Origin: Tilletiopsis washingtonensis
Lineage: Eukaryota; Basidiomycota; Exobasidiomycetes; Entylomatales
Direction: 5' to 3'
NCBI RefSeq assembly: GCF_003144115.1
Contig: NW_020312004.1
Span: 242,269-306,268 of the forward strand
Length of the DNA stretch: 64,000 bases
Within the stretch, counting starts at the first letter, position 1. Each line of letters starts with the position of its first letter. The notes under the pieces are model-generated. The model was not told the origin of the DNA and ran no database searches. It saw only the letters and a program-made list of their open reading frames with translations. A program made the translations under genes and the position numbers. Positions 42,600-53,632 of this stretch are shown one piece after another.

Positions 42600-45500
42600 T
42601 CATCGTCCGCGTCGCCCGGCCCGGCCACCACGCCCGCCCCAGCCCGAGCCCGGCGGCATGAGATGCTGCGGCTGCGGCGGCTGAGGCGGCGAAGGTGCGT
42701 GGAACGGCGGCTGCGGACGCCCGTGCGGTCCAGGAGGGCCGTGGGGGCCGGGAGCACCGAACGGCGGGCTACCGAAGGGAGGGCCATGGGCGTACGGCGC
42801 CTGTCCGTGCCCTCCAGGCGGGCCCATGGGCGAATGCGGCTGGTGTGGCATGCCCATTGGCATCTGGTGCTGTGCTGGTCCACCGTGCTGCGGTGGCCAG
42901 GCGTTGGGCTGCCCTGCACCCGGACCAGCTCGCGGGCCTGTCGGAGGAGCACCGTACGGCGTTGGAGGCCCGCCAGGGGGTGCAGCCCAGCCAGCTGGAC
43001 CCTGCGGAGGGCCGGGCGCCCCAGGAGGCGCCCAGCCGCCGGCGTGCTCAGGTGCAGCGGGCCGACCGTACGCGCCGTAGCTTCCGTGAGGCGCAGCTGG
43101 AGCAGGCGGACCGCTGGCGTAGTGTGGCGTGCTGACGGAGGGTGCCGGCGGCGGAGGGCCAGGCGGCGGTCCCGGGGGCGGTCCAGGCGGCGGACCAGGC
43201 GCAGGGCCAGGAGCCGCGGATGCCGGCGCCGCAAGGCTTGATAGCAGCTGGCTCAGCAAGCCTGGCTGCGTCGTCAGTACGTTGTTCAGCTCCGGCGGCG
43301 GCAGGTTCGAGAGAGCCGCAGCGGTGGGCGCAGACATCGTAGCGGCGGGTGCGGTGGGAGCGGGCGTGGACGATGTCGGAGTCGGCACAGAGACATTTGG
43401 TGCGCTGCTCGTGGCGCCGGCACCACCGCCGACGGCGCGCAGTAGCTCTTGCAGCGCCGATGCGCCGCCGGGAAAGAGAGAGAAGGCAGTGCCAGCGGCC
43501 GCAGGCGCCGCCGTCTCTGGCGCAGATGCCGGCGGGCTGGCAGCGCCAGAAAGTGCGGCTGTCGGCGCGGGCCGTGCAAAAGGACTGCTGCCACCACTGC
43601 CGGCGCCAAAGGGCGACGCCGCAGCCGGCGATGCACCACTGTGAGGCGCACGGGAGGATGTCGTGGAGGGGGGGGCCTTGCGCTTGGCCGTGCCGTTGCG
43701 CGAGGCCAGGGCGCCCTTGAAGAGAACTGCGACGAGCAGGAACATGTCTGCCTCTCGTGGCGTCTCGAGCGCGGCGAGATGCTGCGGCGCAGCAGACGAC
43801 TCGGACGAGACGAGGCGCAGCCATTCGGGCAGAGCAATGTGGCGCGGCAGCGGAGCAATGTAGAAGTCCTTCACCAGTGTACCGCGGGCTTCGGGAGCGG
43901 GAGCCACGACGCCGTAGCGAGAGCGGCCGTATAGCCAGCCCACGAGCTCCTCGAATGCAGCGACATTGTCCGCTGAGCTCTCCGGCACACCCTTGGCTCC
44001 AGCACTGCCGGCTTTCGTGGCAAGCGCCAGGCCTTCAGCTTCAAAGGACGGCGAGAGGGCCAGCACGACGAGCTCGGTGCGCGGTGCTAGGTGGCTCTGC
44101 ACGAGGTAGTCCTCTGCCGTGTTGCGCGGCAGACGACCTTCGATGAGCGAGTGTGGCGAGGGAAGCAGTTGAGTCCAGCCAGAGCCAGTGGCCAGTGAAG
44201 GTCCGCAGAGCTGCGAGACGACGCCGCTGCAAGCGCCCACCTCCGGCATGCTCACGGCGCCGCGCCAGCGCACCTCGCCGAACGGCGACTCGCTCTTCTG
44301 GGGGATGGCAGGCGCAGAAGTAGAGGGCGCTGCAGAAGTCTCGGTCTTGGGTGCCGCATCGTCTGCCACGTGTGGAGGCGTCGACATGCCGAGGAAGGAG
44401 TCGATGAAGTCGTCGGCCATCGTCGAGTCTTCGCCCTCGACGGCGTCCTTGCTGCCTTCCGCCAGCTGGCCATCGCCCGTCTGGCCATCTCCCTCGGTCT
44501 TGGGCTCGCCAGCGTCGTCCTCATGCTTCGTCTCGCCGCCGTCTGGTCGTCCGCTGAACACGCTGCCAAAGTCAAAGTCGTTCGTGGCGGGGCTCTGCGG
44601 CGGGAAGGTTGCGGCAGTGGCGCTGCCCGGCGTGTCTCTGCGCGTCGGAGAGGGCACGGCAGGCGTCGGTGAGAAGTGCTCGGACTTGAGGCCGGGAGAT
44701 GCGAGCGATGGCGACCACGGACCAGAGCCCATGCTTAGTCCAGGACTGCCCAGCCCACCGTCGCGAGGCCGCGAGACCGAGTCGCGCTTCACTGGCGAGC
44801 CAGCTGTCGGCGTAGAGCCGGAGCCGAGGGAGGGCGACGCGGCCGCCGCTGCGTCGTCGCGCTCCTTTGCCAGCTTTGCTCGGCGACGCGCCTCGGCCTC
44901 TGCCTCGGCGGCATCTTGAGTGCCGGCGTCGTACTCGATGTCGACCTCTCCCTTGTGCGTCATCTTGCGGCGCGGACCCTCGTCGCGCTTGCCGAGCACC
45001 GAAGCCTGCAGGTTCTCAGCCTTGCGACGCTCGAGGTCCAGTCTGCGCTCCTCGTTGGCCAGCTCCGACGACGAGAGAGCCGCCAGCTGCGGCGCACCGA
45101 GGTCGCCCGAGGCAATGCGCGCACGCAGAGAGGCATTGTTCTTGTCCTTGAGACTGAAGAGCAGCGTCCGCAGGCGGTCCTTGTACAGCTTGCCGGCGAG
45201 TGCCTTGCCGCCCGTGCTGCCCGTCTCGGCATGCAGCTCGAAGACGCGCGCCTCGAGGACGGTGGCATAGGAGGAGGCTCGCTTTGCTGCGGCAGTCTTG
45301 TCGCTCGCTGATGGCTCGACGGACCGAGGCGCCGGCGTGTCTGAGGAGCTTGCGACCGCGGAAGGACTGGGTGCCGCTGCGGGGCTGTCCGTCTTGAGAT
45401 CCGACGACGACGGCTTGGCGTCCGACTCGCCAGCAGGTGGCGCCGTCTGCGTCGCTGCGCCGGCCGCTGGAGATGCTGGCGGGTTCGCAAGAAAGACGGG

Positions 45501-46823
45501 CTCGAGCACCGCTGCAAACTGCCGCACGGCATGATTGCGCACGTTGGTGCTCTGTGCCGCTGCCGCCGCGGCCGCCGCATTGGCCGCAGTGCCGGCCGTC
45601 GAGCTCTTGCGGGCCGCCGCAGCGCCGGGCCCGCCGAGTGGGCTGCCGACGACGGCACCAGTGCCAGCCGAGACGCGACGGGCCGCGCTCGTCGGACGTG
45701 CTCGCGATGGCGCCGCACCTTTGGAAGAGCCCGGCGGCAGCAAGTCTGCACGAGCCTTCTTCGTCTGACGTGCGGCGCCGCTGCTCGAAGCTGCGCCGGC
45801 ACTGCCGCTCGGGCCCGCACGGGCACTGGGGCCGCCGCCCGGAGGCAGTAGCGACGCGTACGCAGCAGAGGCAGCAGAAGCAGCTCCAGCACCATCAGTC
45901 GGCCCCGTCATCTGGACGACAGCGCCAGCAGTAACAGCTGCGCCCTCATGGTCCTCCTCAAGCAGTGCCTCTCCCGCCTTGCGCTTGCCGCCGTAGCGCG
46001 CCTGCGCGGCGCCCGTCTTGCGCCGCGAGCTCTTTGGCGCCGCAGCATCCAGAGCACCCTCCGCCGTCTGCGCCATGTTGTCTGCAGATGCAGCTCTGTC
46101 ATTGCCCTCCGGCTCTCCTGCTGCTTCGGCTTCCATGTCCTCGAGCGCTGCGTTCGTGGAGATAGAGCATCAGCAGTGCGTTGCGCAGACAGGACACAGC
46201 CGACTCACTCTTCGACACGCGTCCCGTCCGCGCGCTGCACGAGGCGCACACGTAGGCGCCGAGCGTCTCGGCGACGGCTTGCGTCAGGCCAACGCAGTCG
46301 AAGTGGAACCTGGGCAAGCGTGGACGGCGTCAGCGCTCTCTCTCCTCGTCGTCGCTCGCGTGAAAGGCCCTGCAGAGCACCCTCATGATTCTCCCTTCGC
46401 CTCTGCAAGCAGGCGATGTCGCCTCCTGTCTAGGTGGCGCCGACCGTGCATGCCTCACTCCCCCTTGACCCACACCAGAAACATCACTCACCAGTCGTCG
46501 CACTCGCTGCACCACACCATCGGCCGCCCATCATCTCCCTCTCTACACACGCAGTACACCGCTCCATCCTCCTCCTCCTCTTCGTCGTCCTCCTCGACTT
46601 CCTCCTCGGGCGTCGGCCATCGAGCGGCCGCGGAGACCTTGCGCGCCTTGCTCGTCGACGCAGCTGCGGCTGCGGGAGCGGCTGCGACGAGGCCAGCGTC
46701 GGCCGCGAGCTTGGCGGGCGGACGCTTGGCGCGCGCACTGCGACGTGCTCCGCCTTCGGCCGCGGCGGGCTCGGGCGCCGTGGCGAGCGGCGCGGGCTCA
46801 GGCGCTGAAGGTGAGGCCGACAT
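42600..46823 (-). CDS. BYE1: PHD-TFIIS-SPOC protein, BYE1-like transcription regulator
   Basis: Proteins of this type (yeast Bye1, human PHF3/DIDO) bind elongating RNA polymerase II through the TFIIS-like domain and read histone H3 or the polymerase tail through PHD and SPOC. Exons 46492-46823, 46209-46309 and 42600-46147 give 1326 aa. PHD finger at about 95-145: YCVCREG, MVWCSECDDWFHFDCVGL, YVCASC. TFIIS central domain at about 346-550: RNHAVRQFAAVLEP, LYKDRLRTLLFSLKDKNNASLR, ERRLDLERRKAEN, MTHKGEVDIEYD. SPOC domain at about 766-927: VRWRGAVSMPEVG, LPRNTAEDYL, LVVLALSP, DFYIAPLP. The last about 250 residues are Pro/Gly/Ala-rich with long PPGPPPGPP repeats, not seen in yeast Bye1 (594 aa). 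The ATG at 46823 is the first in-frame Met. Divergent from SUI1. Confidence 0.9.
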
Positions 46824-47594
46824 GTCCGTTGACACAGCCGACGCGGCGCGCGCGGCGTGACGGGCGAGCCGAGAGGAAGGTGCGGGTGCTGAACGCGCCG
46901 CGGCAGCGACGGCAGGTGACGGGCAGTCAGGCGCACAGACAGACGATGTCTGGTGCTCTGACGCGACGAGACACGTGTGCCAGCAGCTGTGCGCTCACAG
47001 CAGCAGGCAAAACAATGCACGAGCGAGCAGCGCAAGCTGCCTGTCACTGGCGACGCGGGGGTGAACAGACGCACACACCCGCGAGTGGCGCTCGTCTACA
47101 GCAGGCGGACGAAAGAGAAGGGGAGCGACGACAGCAGCCAAAGGCGAGGGGGTGATCGTACAGCCAGCCAGCAGCAGCGCAGCAGCACTGTCACGACGGT
47201 GTCAGACTGAGAGACGTGCAGTGGAGCCTCGCGTGGCGACGGTTGCTTCAGAGGGTGCTTGTGGTTGCAGAACAAGGAGCGGTGGATGCGCTCACGCGAC
47301 GACGACGGCGGGGGCGCGCAGCGCACGCGGCGCGGGCAGGCGGCCTGTCTCTGCGCCTGGCTGGGGTGACGTGCGCGCCGGCCGGCTGAGTTCTTTGGCG
47401 CGGCTCGGCCGAGCCGATCGACCGGCGGGCGCATGGCACAGGCGCAGCGCCGCGGTGCGGCGGCACGCCAGCAGCGCGGCGCGGGCGGTGCTGCCCGCCG
47501 CCGATCTTGCCTCTCCTGTTGCAGCTGCTCCACCACACACCCTCACACCACACATACTCCCATCGCTCACTCCCGCGCCCAACTGCATCAGCTT
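46824..47594. promoter_or_regulatory. Divergent region between BYE1-like gene and SUI1
   Basis: 771 bp. The SUI1 side ends in a C/A- and T-rich leader (CACACCCTCACACCACACATACTCCC and on) typical of highly expressed fungal genes. No canonical TATA box was recognised. Confidence 0.4.
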
Positions 47595-48683
47595 ATGAAC
47601 CTTACCAACCTCAGCAGCTACGGTGCGTGCTCTGCGGCGGCTCGCTGCACCGACGGAGGCCCGCGCGGCGCTCGCACGACTGCGCCACCCTCATCGCCCT
47701 CTCCCTCCGCGGCAGCCCGCTGACCCTCGTCCGCACGCTCGGCAGATCCCTTCGCCGACACCGGCGAAGACGCGCTCCAGGCCGTCGACGCCGCCGCCGC
47801 GGAGCAGAAGGCTGCCGCCGCCGCCGCCAAGCAGAAGCAGGGCGGTGCCATCCACATTCGCATCCAGCAGCGCAATGGCCGCAAGACGCTGACCACGCTG
47901 CAGGGCCTGCCCAAGGGTGAGTGCGCGAGCTGCGGAGACAGGAGTGGTAGTGCTAGAGCGGGCTGGCGTGGGCGCGCGGCAAGTGGCTCGTGCGCCTGGT
48001 GGCCGAAGAGGCAGCAGCACAGCGGCGCCTAGTGACGGAGCAGGGCGCAGCGGCGAGCGACGATAAAGGGCGCTCAGTCTGGCGACGTGTACGGCATCAG
48101 GCGCACAGGGCATGCCGACGTGCGCCTCTCGATGCAAATCTGCCTGGCTCAGGTGCTCCAGCTCTGCGGCTTGCTCTGCGAGACAGCGGGCAGCTGGGCG
48201 CGCACTCGTTGCCGTGCACGTCATCGCATCAGGCTAGGAGCGCGGCGCGCCACTGCAGGTGCTCGTAGGCGCTGCTCGCTGTGCAGCGAGCAAGTGCAGA
48301 AGCATCTCTCGACGGTGCGCTGACATGCATCTGCAAGGTCCTGCAGCTTGTCTGTACGGCTTTGGGGCGTCCCTAATTGCGGGTGCAGGATGGACTACTT
48401 ACTGACTTTCTGGTTGCAGAGTACGACAGCAAGAAGCTGCTTAAGGCGTTCAAGAAGGAGTTCGCGTGCAACGGCACGCTCGTTGATGATGAGGAGATGG
48501 GCCAGGTGATTCAGCTGCAGGGCGACCAGCGGCAGAAGGTTGCCGGCTTCCTGTGAGTGACGTGCTGCTGCTGAAGGAGCAGAGTGAAGACGGGGAATGG
48601 CGCACCGTGCTCATGCATGCGCTTCTGCCCGCAGCATCGAGGAGGGCATCCCCAAGCAGGAGGTCAAGGTGCACGGCTTCTAA
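47595..48683 (+). CDS. SUI1: Translation initiation factor eIF1
   Basis: Binds the 40S subunit near the P site and enforces start-codon accuracy during scanning. Exons 47595-47622, 47746-47916, 48420-48552 and 48635-48683 give 126 aa (yeast Sui1 108). The family core is plain: NLSSYDPFADTGED, IHIRIQQRNGRKTLTTLQGL, KKLLKAFKKEFACNGTL, QVIQLQGDQRQKV, and GIPKQEVKVHGF at the C-terminus. An Ala/Lys-rich insertion (AAAAEQKAAAAAAKQKQGG) sits between the N-terminal tail and the fold. Exon 1 encodes only nine complete codons. Intron 2 (47917-48419) is 503 nt, by far the longest in the window, with a good branch-site candidate TTACTGAC near its end. Confidence 0.95.
47917..48419 (+). other. Unusually long second intron of SUI1
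   Basis: 503 nt, GTGAGT to TTGCAG, with branch-like TTACTGAC about 20 nt before the acceptor. The exons it joins give the uninterrupted eIF1 core, so it holds no required coding exon. It contains a GC-rich palindromic stretch (GCTGCTCGCTGTGCAGCGAGC near 48270-48291) that can fold as a hairpin. No snoRNA boxes were recognised. Confidence 0.7.
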
Positions 48684-49490
48684 GCTGCGCCTGCAACGGC
48701 CGCGCACTTCGGAGGGGCGCAGTCCGGCCGTGGCCGTGGCGGAGCGGCAGTCTGTCGATCGGTGGACTGCCGTGCGAGGCACTCCTCTGCGATGTCAGAG
48801 CACGGCAGCGAGGCTGCGCGGCGTGCTTCTAGGCCATCCCTTGCCGCACGACGCCGACGAGGCGTCTACCCCGTGCTCCGCCTGTCACCGACGCGTGCGA
48901 GCCGCTTCCCTTCACATCCTGACTCGGCATCGTTCAATTCATGCGGCTCTTTTCGTCACACGGCGCGACGGCGATCAGGCAGCGGAGCGAGACGAGCGTA
49001 ACAGCAATGTGTGAGCGCGGAATGGCCGTGAGGCAGAGGCACCCGCCGCATCCTCCTGAGAGGGTTGCTAGGTTGTGGCAGACTCAGACAGGGGCAGATG
49101 CCAGGCACGCGTGAGAGCAGTGGAGGAAGCAAAGGCACTGAGAGGCTTGAGCGAGAGAGCGCAGGTAAGGTAGATGGTGTGGGCGAGAGAGGGAGAGGGG
49201 CGAGGCAGCGAGAAGCGCTGTTTTATGACACTGGGACGGAAGGGAGGAGGGCGGGAAGGGGATAGGGAAAGGGAAGCGCGACGACGGCCAGGGTGGGTGA
49301 CGGGCGGACAAGAGATCGGACAGAACGACACGGGACGTAAGAGAGACCTGAGAGCCCGGAGTGGAGTACAGGATGGGAGCGAGAGAGCAACAAGCGGGGG
49401 CGCCGAGAGACTGGCAGAGTCGCACATCTACGGAGCGAGCAAGGGCTCGTGCTGGTGCCTAGCCCTGTCGCCAGGCTGCAGGCAGGCCCT
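48684..49490. other. Convergent 3' spacer between SUI1 and KH gene
   Basis: 807 bp between two stops, with a long G/A-rich (minus strand C/T-rich) tract at about 49090-49400. No supported gene. Confidence 0.45.
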
Positions 49491-51552
49491 TTACTGCGAC
49501 ACGCCGCCCTGCGACAGCCTGTGGAAGAGGGAAGGGGAATCGTGTGAGAGCGTGTAAGGCACGGTTGCGCCTGCCACTCCAGACGCACCGCATCTTCTCC
49601 TGCTCGAGACGCTGGTACAGCAGGCTGACGGCGAGCTGGATGTTTGCTGGCGGGCCCGCTGCAGAAGAAAGGGCGCCGCAAAGGCGCGGCGAAGGTCAGC
49701 ACATGAGAAAAGGCGGAGCCAGCCGGCAAACGCACTGATGGTGACGAGACGCTCGGTGCCGCTGCCGCCGGCGGCGATGCCCGCGCCCGGCTCCATGATC
49801 TTGATGTGCGAGGCGCTCATCTGGCGGATCTCGTTGATCTTCTGGCCGCCCTTGCCAATGATGCAGCCGACGAGATCCTGTTTTGCGGCGCGCCCGTAAG
49901 CTCGGGAGCCACGCCGGCGTGACACTCTGACTGAGAGCAGCAGTGGCAGCGACTCACATTGGGTATGAAGATCTGCTGCGTCTGGCTGCCCGGCGGCAGC
50001 GCCTGGTTGGCGCCGTACTGCGGCATGCCGGGGCCTCCAGCGCCTGGCCCAGCCATAGGTGCCGCCTGGGCGCCATACGCATAACCGCCCTGGGCACCGG
50101 CATTCGGCGAGCCGGCGCCGGGCGCGCCGCCATATGGCGCATTGCCGCGCGGCGGCACACTGGCCACGGCCGAAGAGGCACCGCCCGTGGGGCGGTACGT
50201 CATGTTGTTGGCGTTGCGGTCGGGGTGCTCGAGCAGGATGGTGCCCACGTAGTAAACGGCAATGTGCACGGCATCGGCCACGCCCGAGATGCTCAGCACG
50301 CGCTGCAAGGGGAGCGACATCAGCCTTGCCGCGCCTCTCGCCCTTGCATCATGCACGCAATGACTCACCTCAGTGCTGCCAGGCAGCATCGCCTCTCCAG
50401 CCGTGAGGCGCGCACCGCTGGCCTCCTGGATCTCCTTGATCTTGGTGCCCTGCTTGCCAATCACACTGCCCATGCGCGAGTTGGGCACGATGAAGCGGAT
50501 CGTCACGGCCCGGCTGCCCGGCACCGACGGCTGGTCAAACGGCTCGTCGTTGATGCGGCGCACAATGAGGCCGAACGCCTGAAGCAGCACGATCCCGCGC
50601 GTCAGCGTCTGATCTGCCGCGCGCGCTGAAGCTGTGGCGCTCGAAGCCTCGAAGCTCGCTCGAGCGCACTGCTCTGCGCGTCCCATTGACCATCCCAACG
50701 GCACTTCCACGCCGAGGACTCACCTTGCTGACGGCGTCGAGCTGGCCTGCAACAGTCATAATGCGCTCCGGGTTTCCCGGAATGCTCTCGCTCTGCATGG
50801 CGTGTGCAACACGGCAACAGCGGCGATGACGCGTAGTCAAGGAGGGGGAGGAAGATGAGGGCACAGTCAGCAGCGATTCCTTCCGCCTCTCAACGATCAA
50901 TCGCCCGATCCATATCCCTCCACGTGCCAGGCGATTCGCAGCCCTGCACCTCTAATGACCCTGCCTCCAACCCCAGCGAGCGTGGCTCGTGACTCACGAT
51001 CGTCAGCCGCGCTCCGCTCTTGTCGCGGATCTCGTTGATGTGGCGCCCCTGCTTGCCGATGATGATACTGGCATCGCCAGTGATGATGAGGGAGCGCATT
51101 GCAATGTGCTGCGGCTCCAGGCCATCTGCGCCCGACTCGCCAGGCTGCTGCTGCTGCTGCTGCTGCGGCTGGCCTGCCGCATCGTCGCCCTCAGCTGCGC
51201 CCTCCTGCTTCACGGGCGCAGCGGCATCAGCGCCATTGCTGGTGCTCGGCGCGGCCGCATCATCGTGCGAGCCAATGTCCACCGCATCCTCCTCGCGCGG
51301 CGCCGCCGCCGCAGAGGCACCAGCGTCCGCCGCCGGCTTCTCGTCCGCCGCAGAGGCGGCCGACATGCTTGCTGCGCCAGAGGAAGGGGCAGGCGTGGCG
51401 GCAGGCTCGTTCTTGAGGCGCTTGGCGTCGGGCTGCGTCGACTTTGCACTCGCGACGGTGCTGCTGGACGCGGGCGCAGCGCTGTTGGAAAGCTCGTGCG
51501 TGCCGGACGGCGAACGCTCACGCTTGGCCGAAGGAGCGGTGGACTCTGCCAT
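49491..51552 (-). CDS. Triple KH-domain RNA-binding protein (PCBP/Rnc1/Pbp2-like)
   Basis: Binds C-rich or U-rich RNA and usually controls mRNA stability or localisation. Exons 50998-51552, 50724-50792, 50369-50578, 49958-50302, 49736-49877, 49589-49658 and 49491-49518 give 472 aa. After an Ala/Ser/Asp-rich N-terminus with a run of seven Gln come KH1 (about 150-212, loop GKQG in IIIGKQGRHINEIRDKSGA), KH2 (about 230-300, VIGKQGTKIKEIQEASGARL), a Gly/Ala/Pro/Tyr-rich linker, and KH3 (about 385-459, CIIGKGGQKINEIR). All three GxxG loops are intact. Exon lengths 555, 69, 210 and 345 are all multiples of three. The last 28-nt exon encodes LSQGGVSQ. It is divergent from the formin gene across 2.1 kb. 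Confidence 0.93.
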
Positions 51553-53632
51553 GATGTGCAGCGAGGAGAGAGAGGAGAGGGAATCAGCACACCACTCGTG
51601 GGTGAGGCTCTGCTGCTAGGCGCGAAGAGTGGAGAGAAGGGGCGGGCGTCGAGGTGCGGAGGGCGGAGGTGATTGAAGAGTGGAGAAGCGGAGAGGAAGC
51701 GGAGATACGGCGTGGGCGAAAGGGGAAGGGGGTGAGAGGAGTGGTGTGGATGGAGAGGAGGCGCGCGCACAGACGGGGCAGCGCCGTCCACGCCCGTGGT
51801 TGCAGCTCCGTGTCTGGCAGCGGGGCCCGCAAGCCGGAGCTTCTGCCGCGCAGCGCCGCATAGAGATGCCAGAGACGCCTCTGCCGCCTAGAGCACCTGC
51901 ATGCGCCGCATACATGCGCCCAGACCCAGCACACCGCGCATCTCCCGGACGACGGCCACTCACATCAGGTATTCGAGCGCGAAGCAGTGCGCGCGCGGAG
52001 ACGGAGCTGCGAAGCGGGGATGCGCGTGCGTGCGAGAGCGCAGTGAGGACGTGTGCGGAGCGCTAAGGCTGGAAGCGGCGTGAGGAAAGCGGTGGAAGCG
52101 CAGCGAGGTGTGGGCCGAGGACGGAGGTGGATGAGAGGCAGCGTCGGCCATGATGAGGCGATGCTGCGCCGTGCGAGGCGGCGCGGGCGGGGCAGCAGCG
52201 ACCTCGACCGTGTCGCGTTGCGAGAGCGACTCCGCACCCACGCGCTTGGCAAGATGACAGGCGCGCGGCGGCGGCCGCGGCACGGCAGGGCGGCCGAGCG
52301 TCCGCGTGTTCCCACGCGGACAAAGCAGGCCGGCGCCCGCCCCTCCCCTGGTCCAGATCTCAGCGCTGCTCAGCCGCCGCACGTCGTGCTCATTGCCCGG
52401 GCACATGTCGGTTTGCAGTCATAATCCTCATACGCTGAGGCTCGAGCGTCCGAGACGTCCTGTGGGCAGCCCGAGGCGCCCAAGGTCTTTCAGGCGCCAC
52501 TCCTCGAGCATCCCCGGTCATGCTTCACCTGGGCGAGGAGACAGCTTTGGCGCGCCCCAAGCCCGACCAGCACCAGCAGGCATACGTAGCAGCCAGCGCG
52601 GACCAGAAGGCCTACAGCCAAAGCCTCTTTGGACAGCGTCGCCTCGCCCAGAAATCCGACCCCGTCAAAGCACGAGGAGGCACGGCTTGTCAGAGAGCGG
52701 CAGGAGGCGCTGCTCGCGCGAGCTGGCCTGCCTCGCTGCGACGCATACACCCCTGCCGCCGCTCGCTGCCTTGCGTCGGCGCGCATGGTGCCGCTCTCAA
52801 CGAGCCTTTACTTAGAGCGCCGCCGAAGCCATGCGATAGATATCCTCTGGGCCTCAGTCAGATGCAGCGCTCATGCTTGAGCCTTTGCCAGAGCAGCGAG
52901 ATGAGCGCGACTGGCGAGGCGTGGCAGCGGCGCAGGGGGCATCACGGCGGCCACGGCGCTTCATCTCTCATGCAGCGCCCCCGCGGCGCGCTATCGCTGT
53001 GTCGGCGGCGGAGCACACACGCAGCGCCGCCGCAAGCGCTCCCGCGGCACGGCAGCGCCAGCAGGGGTGCAGCGGCAAGGCAGAGCAGCGGCAGCAGAGC
53101 AGCCAGAGGGCGTGAGAGCAGCACCGGCGCCGCGCGCGGCGAGAGCATCACGCGCGCCGTGCGCGCCGTGCGTGCTGGGCACAGCGTGCCAGCGGCCCAC
53201 CGCGCGGCTCCTCCTCCTTGCCTCTTCTCCCTCTCTCCCCTTGTCTCTCTCACGCACACCTCGGCCTCTCGCGCTCCACGCGCTCGTGCAGCTCAGAGAG
53301 CAGCGTGCAGCTCGCCAGAACAGCCTCACGCCGTCGCCAGTCGTCGGACGGGCGCCCACACGCTCCCGCCGGCCGGGCTGCCTGCTCGCACACCGCGCGC
53401 GTCGCCTCTCGTCGCTGCACACCGGCGACGTCGCGAGCGCCAGGCCAGCCCCGCTCCTTTCTCCGCACGCGCACTGCTCCTGGATCTCTCACGCCGCCGC
53501 ATTTGCGGGCGCGTATAGGTGCACAGAGCCCCGCGCTTCGCAGTGCAGAGCTGCCCGCCGGCGCCAGCGCACCCGCCAGCTCTCCTCTCGCCAGCGTCGG
53601 GGCGCAGTGGGCTGCGCTGAGCGCGCCCGGCG
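51553..53632. other. 2.1-kb divergent spacer between KH and formin genes
   Basis: It holds both promoters. Several GC-driven frames (up to 332 codons, plus strand) show no domain. CT-rich sequence at 53210-53260 and about 53455-53480 precedes the formin ATG and looks like its leader. No known motif was recognised. Confidence 0.45.

Noticed and set aside
47917-48419. snoRNA in the long SUI1 intron
   Set aside because: No RTGATGA/CTGA pair or H/ACA boxes at suitable spacing were seen; kept only as a long-intron observation.
52520-53518. 332-codon plus-strand frame before the formin gene
   Set aside because: No domain, no plausible start context, and runs into the likely formin leader.
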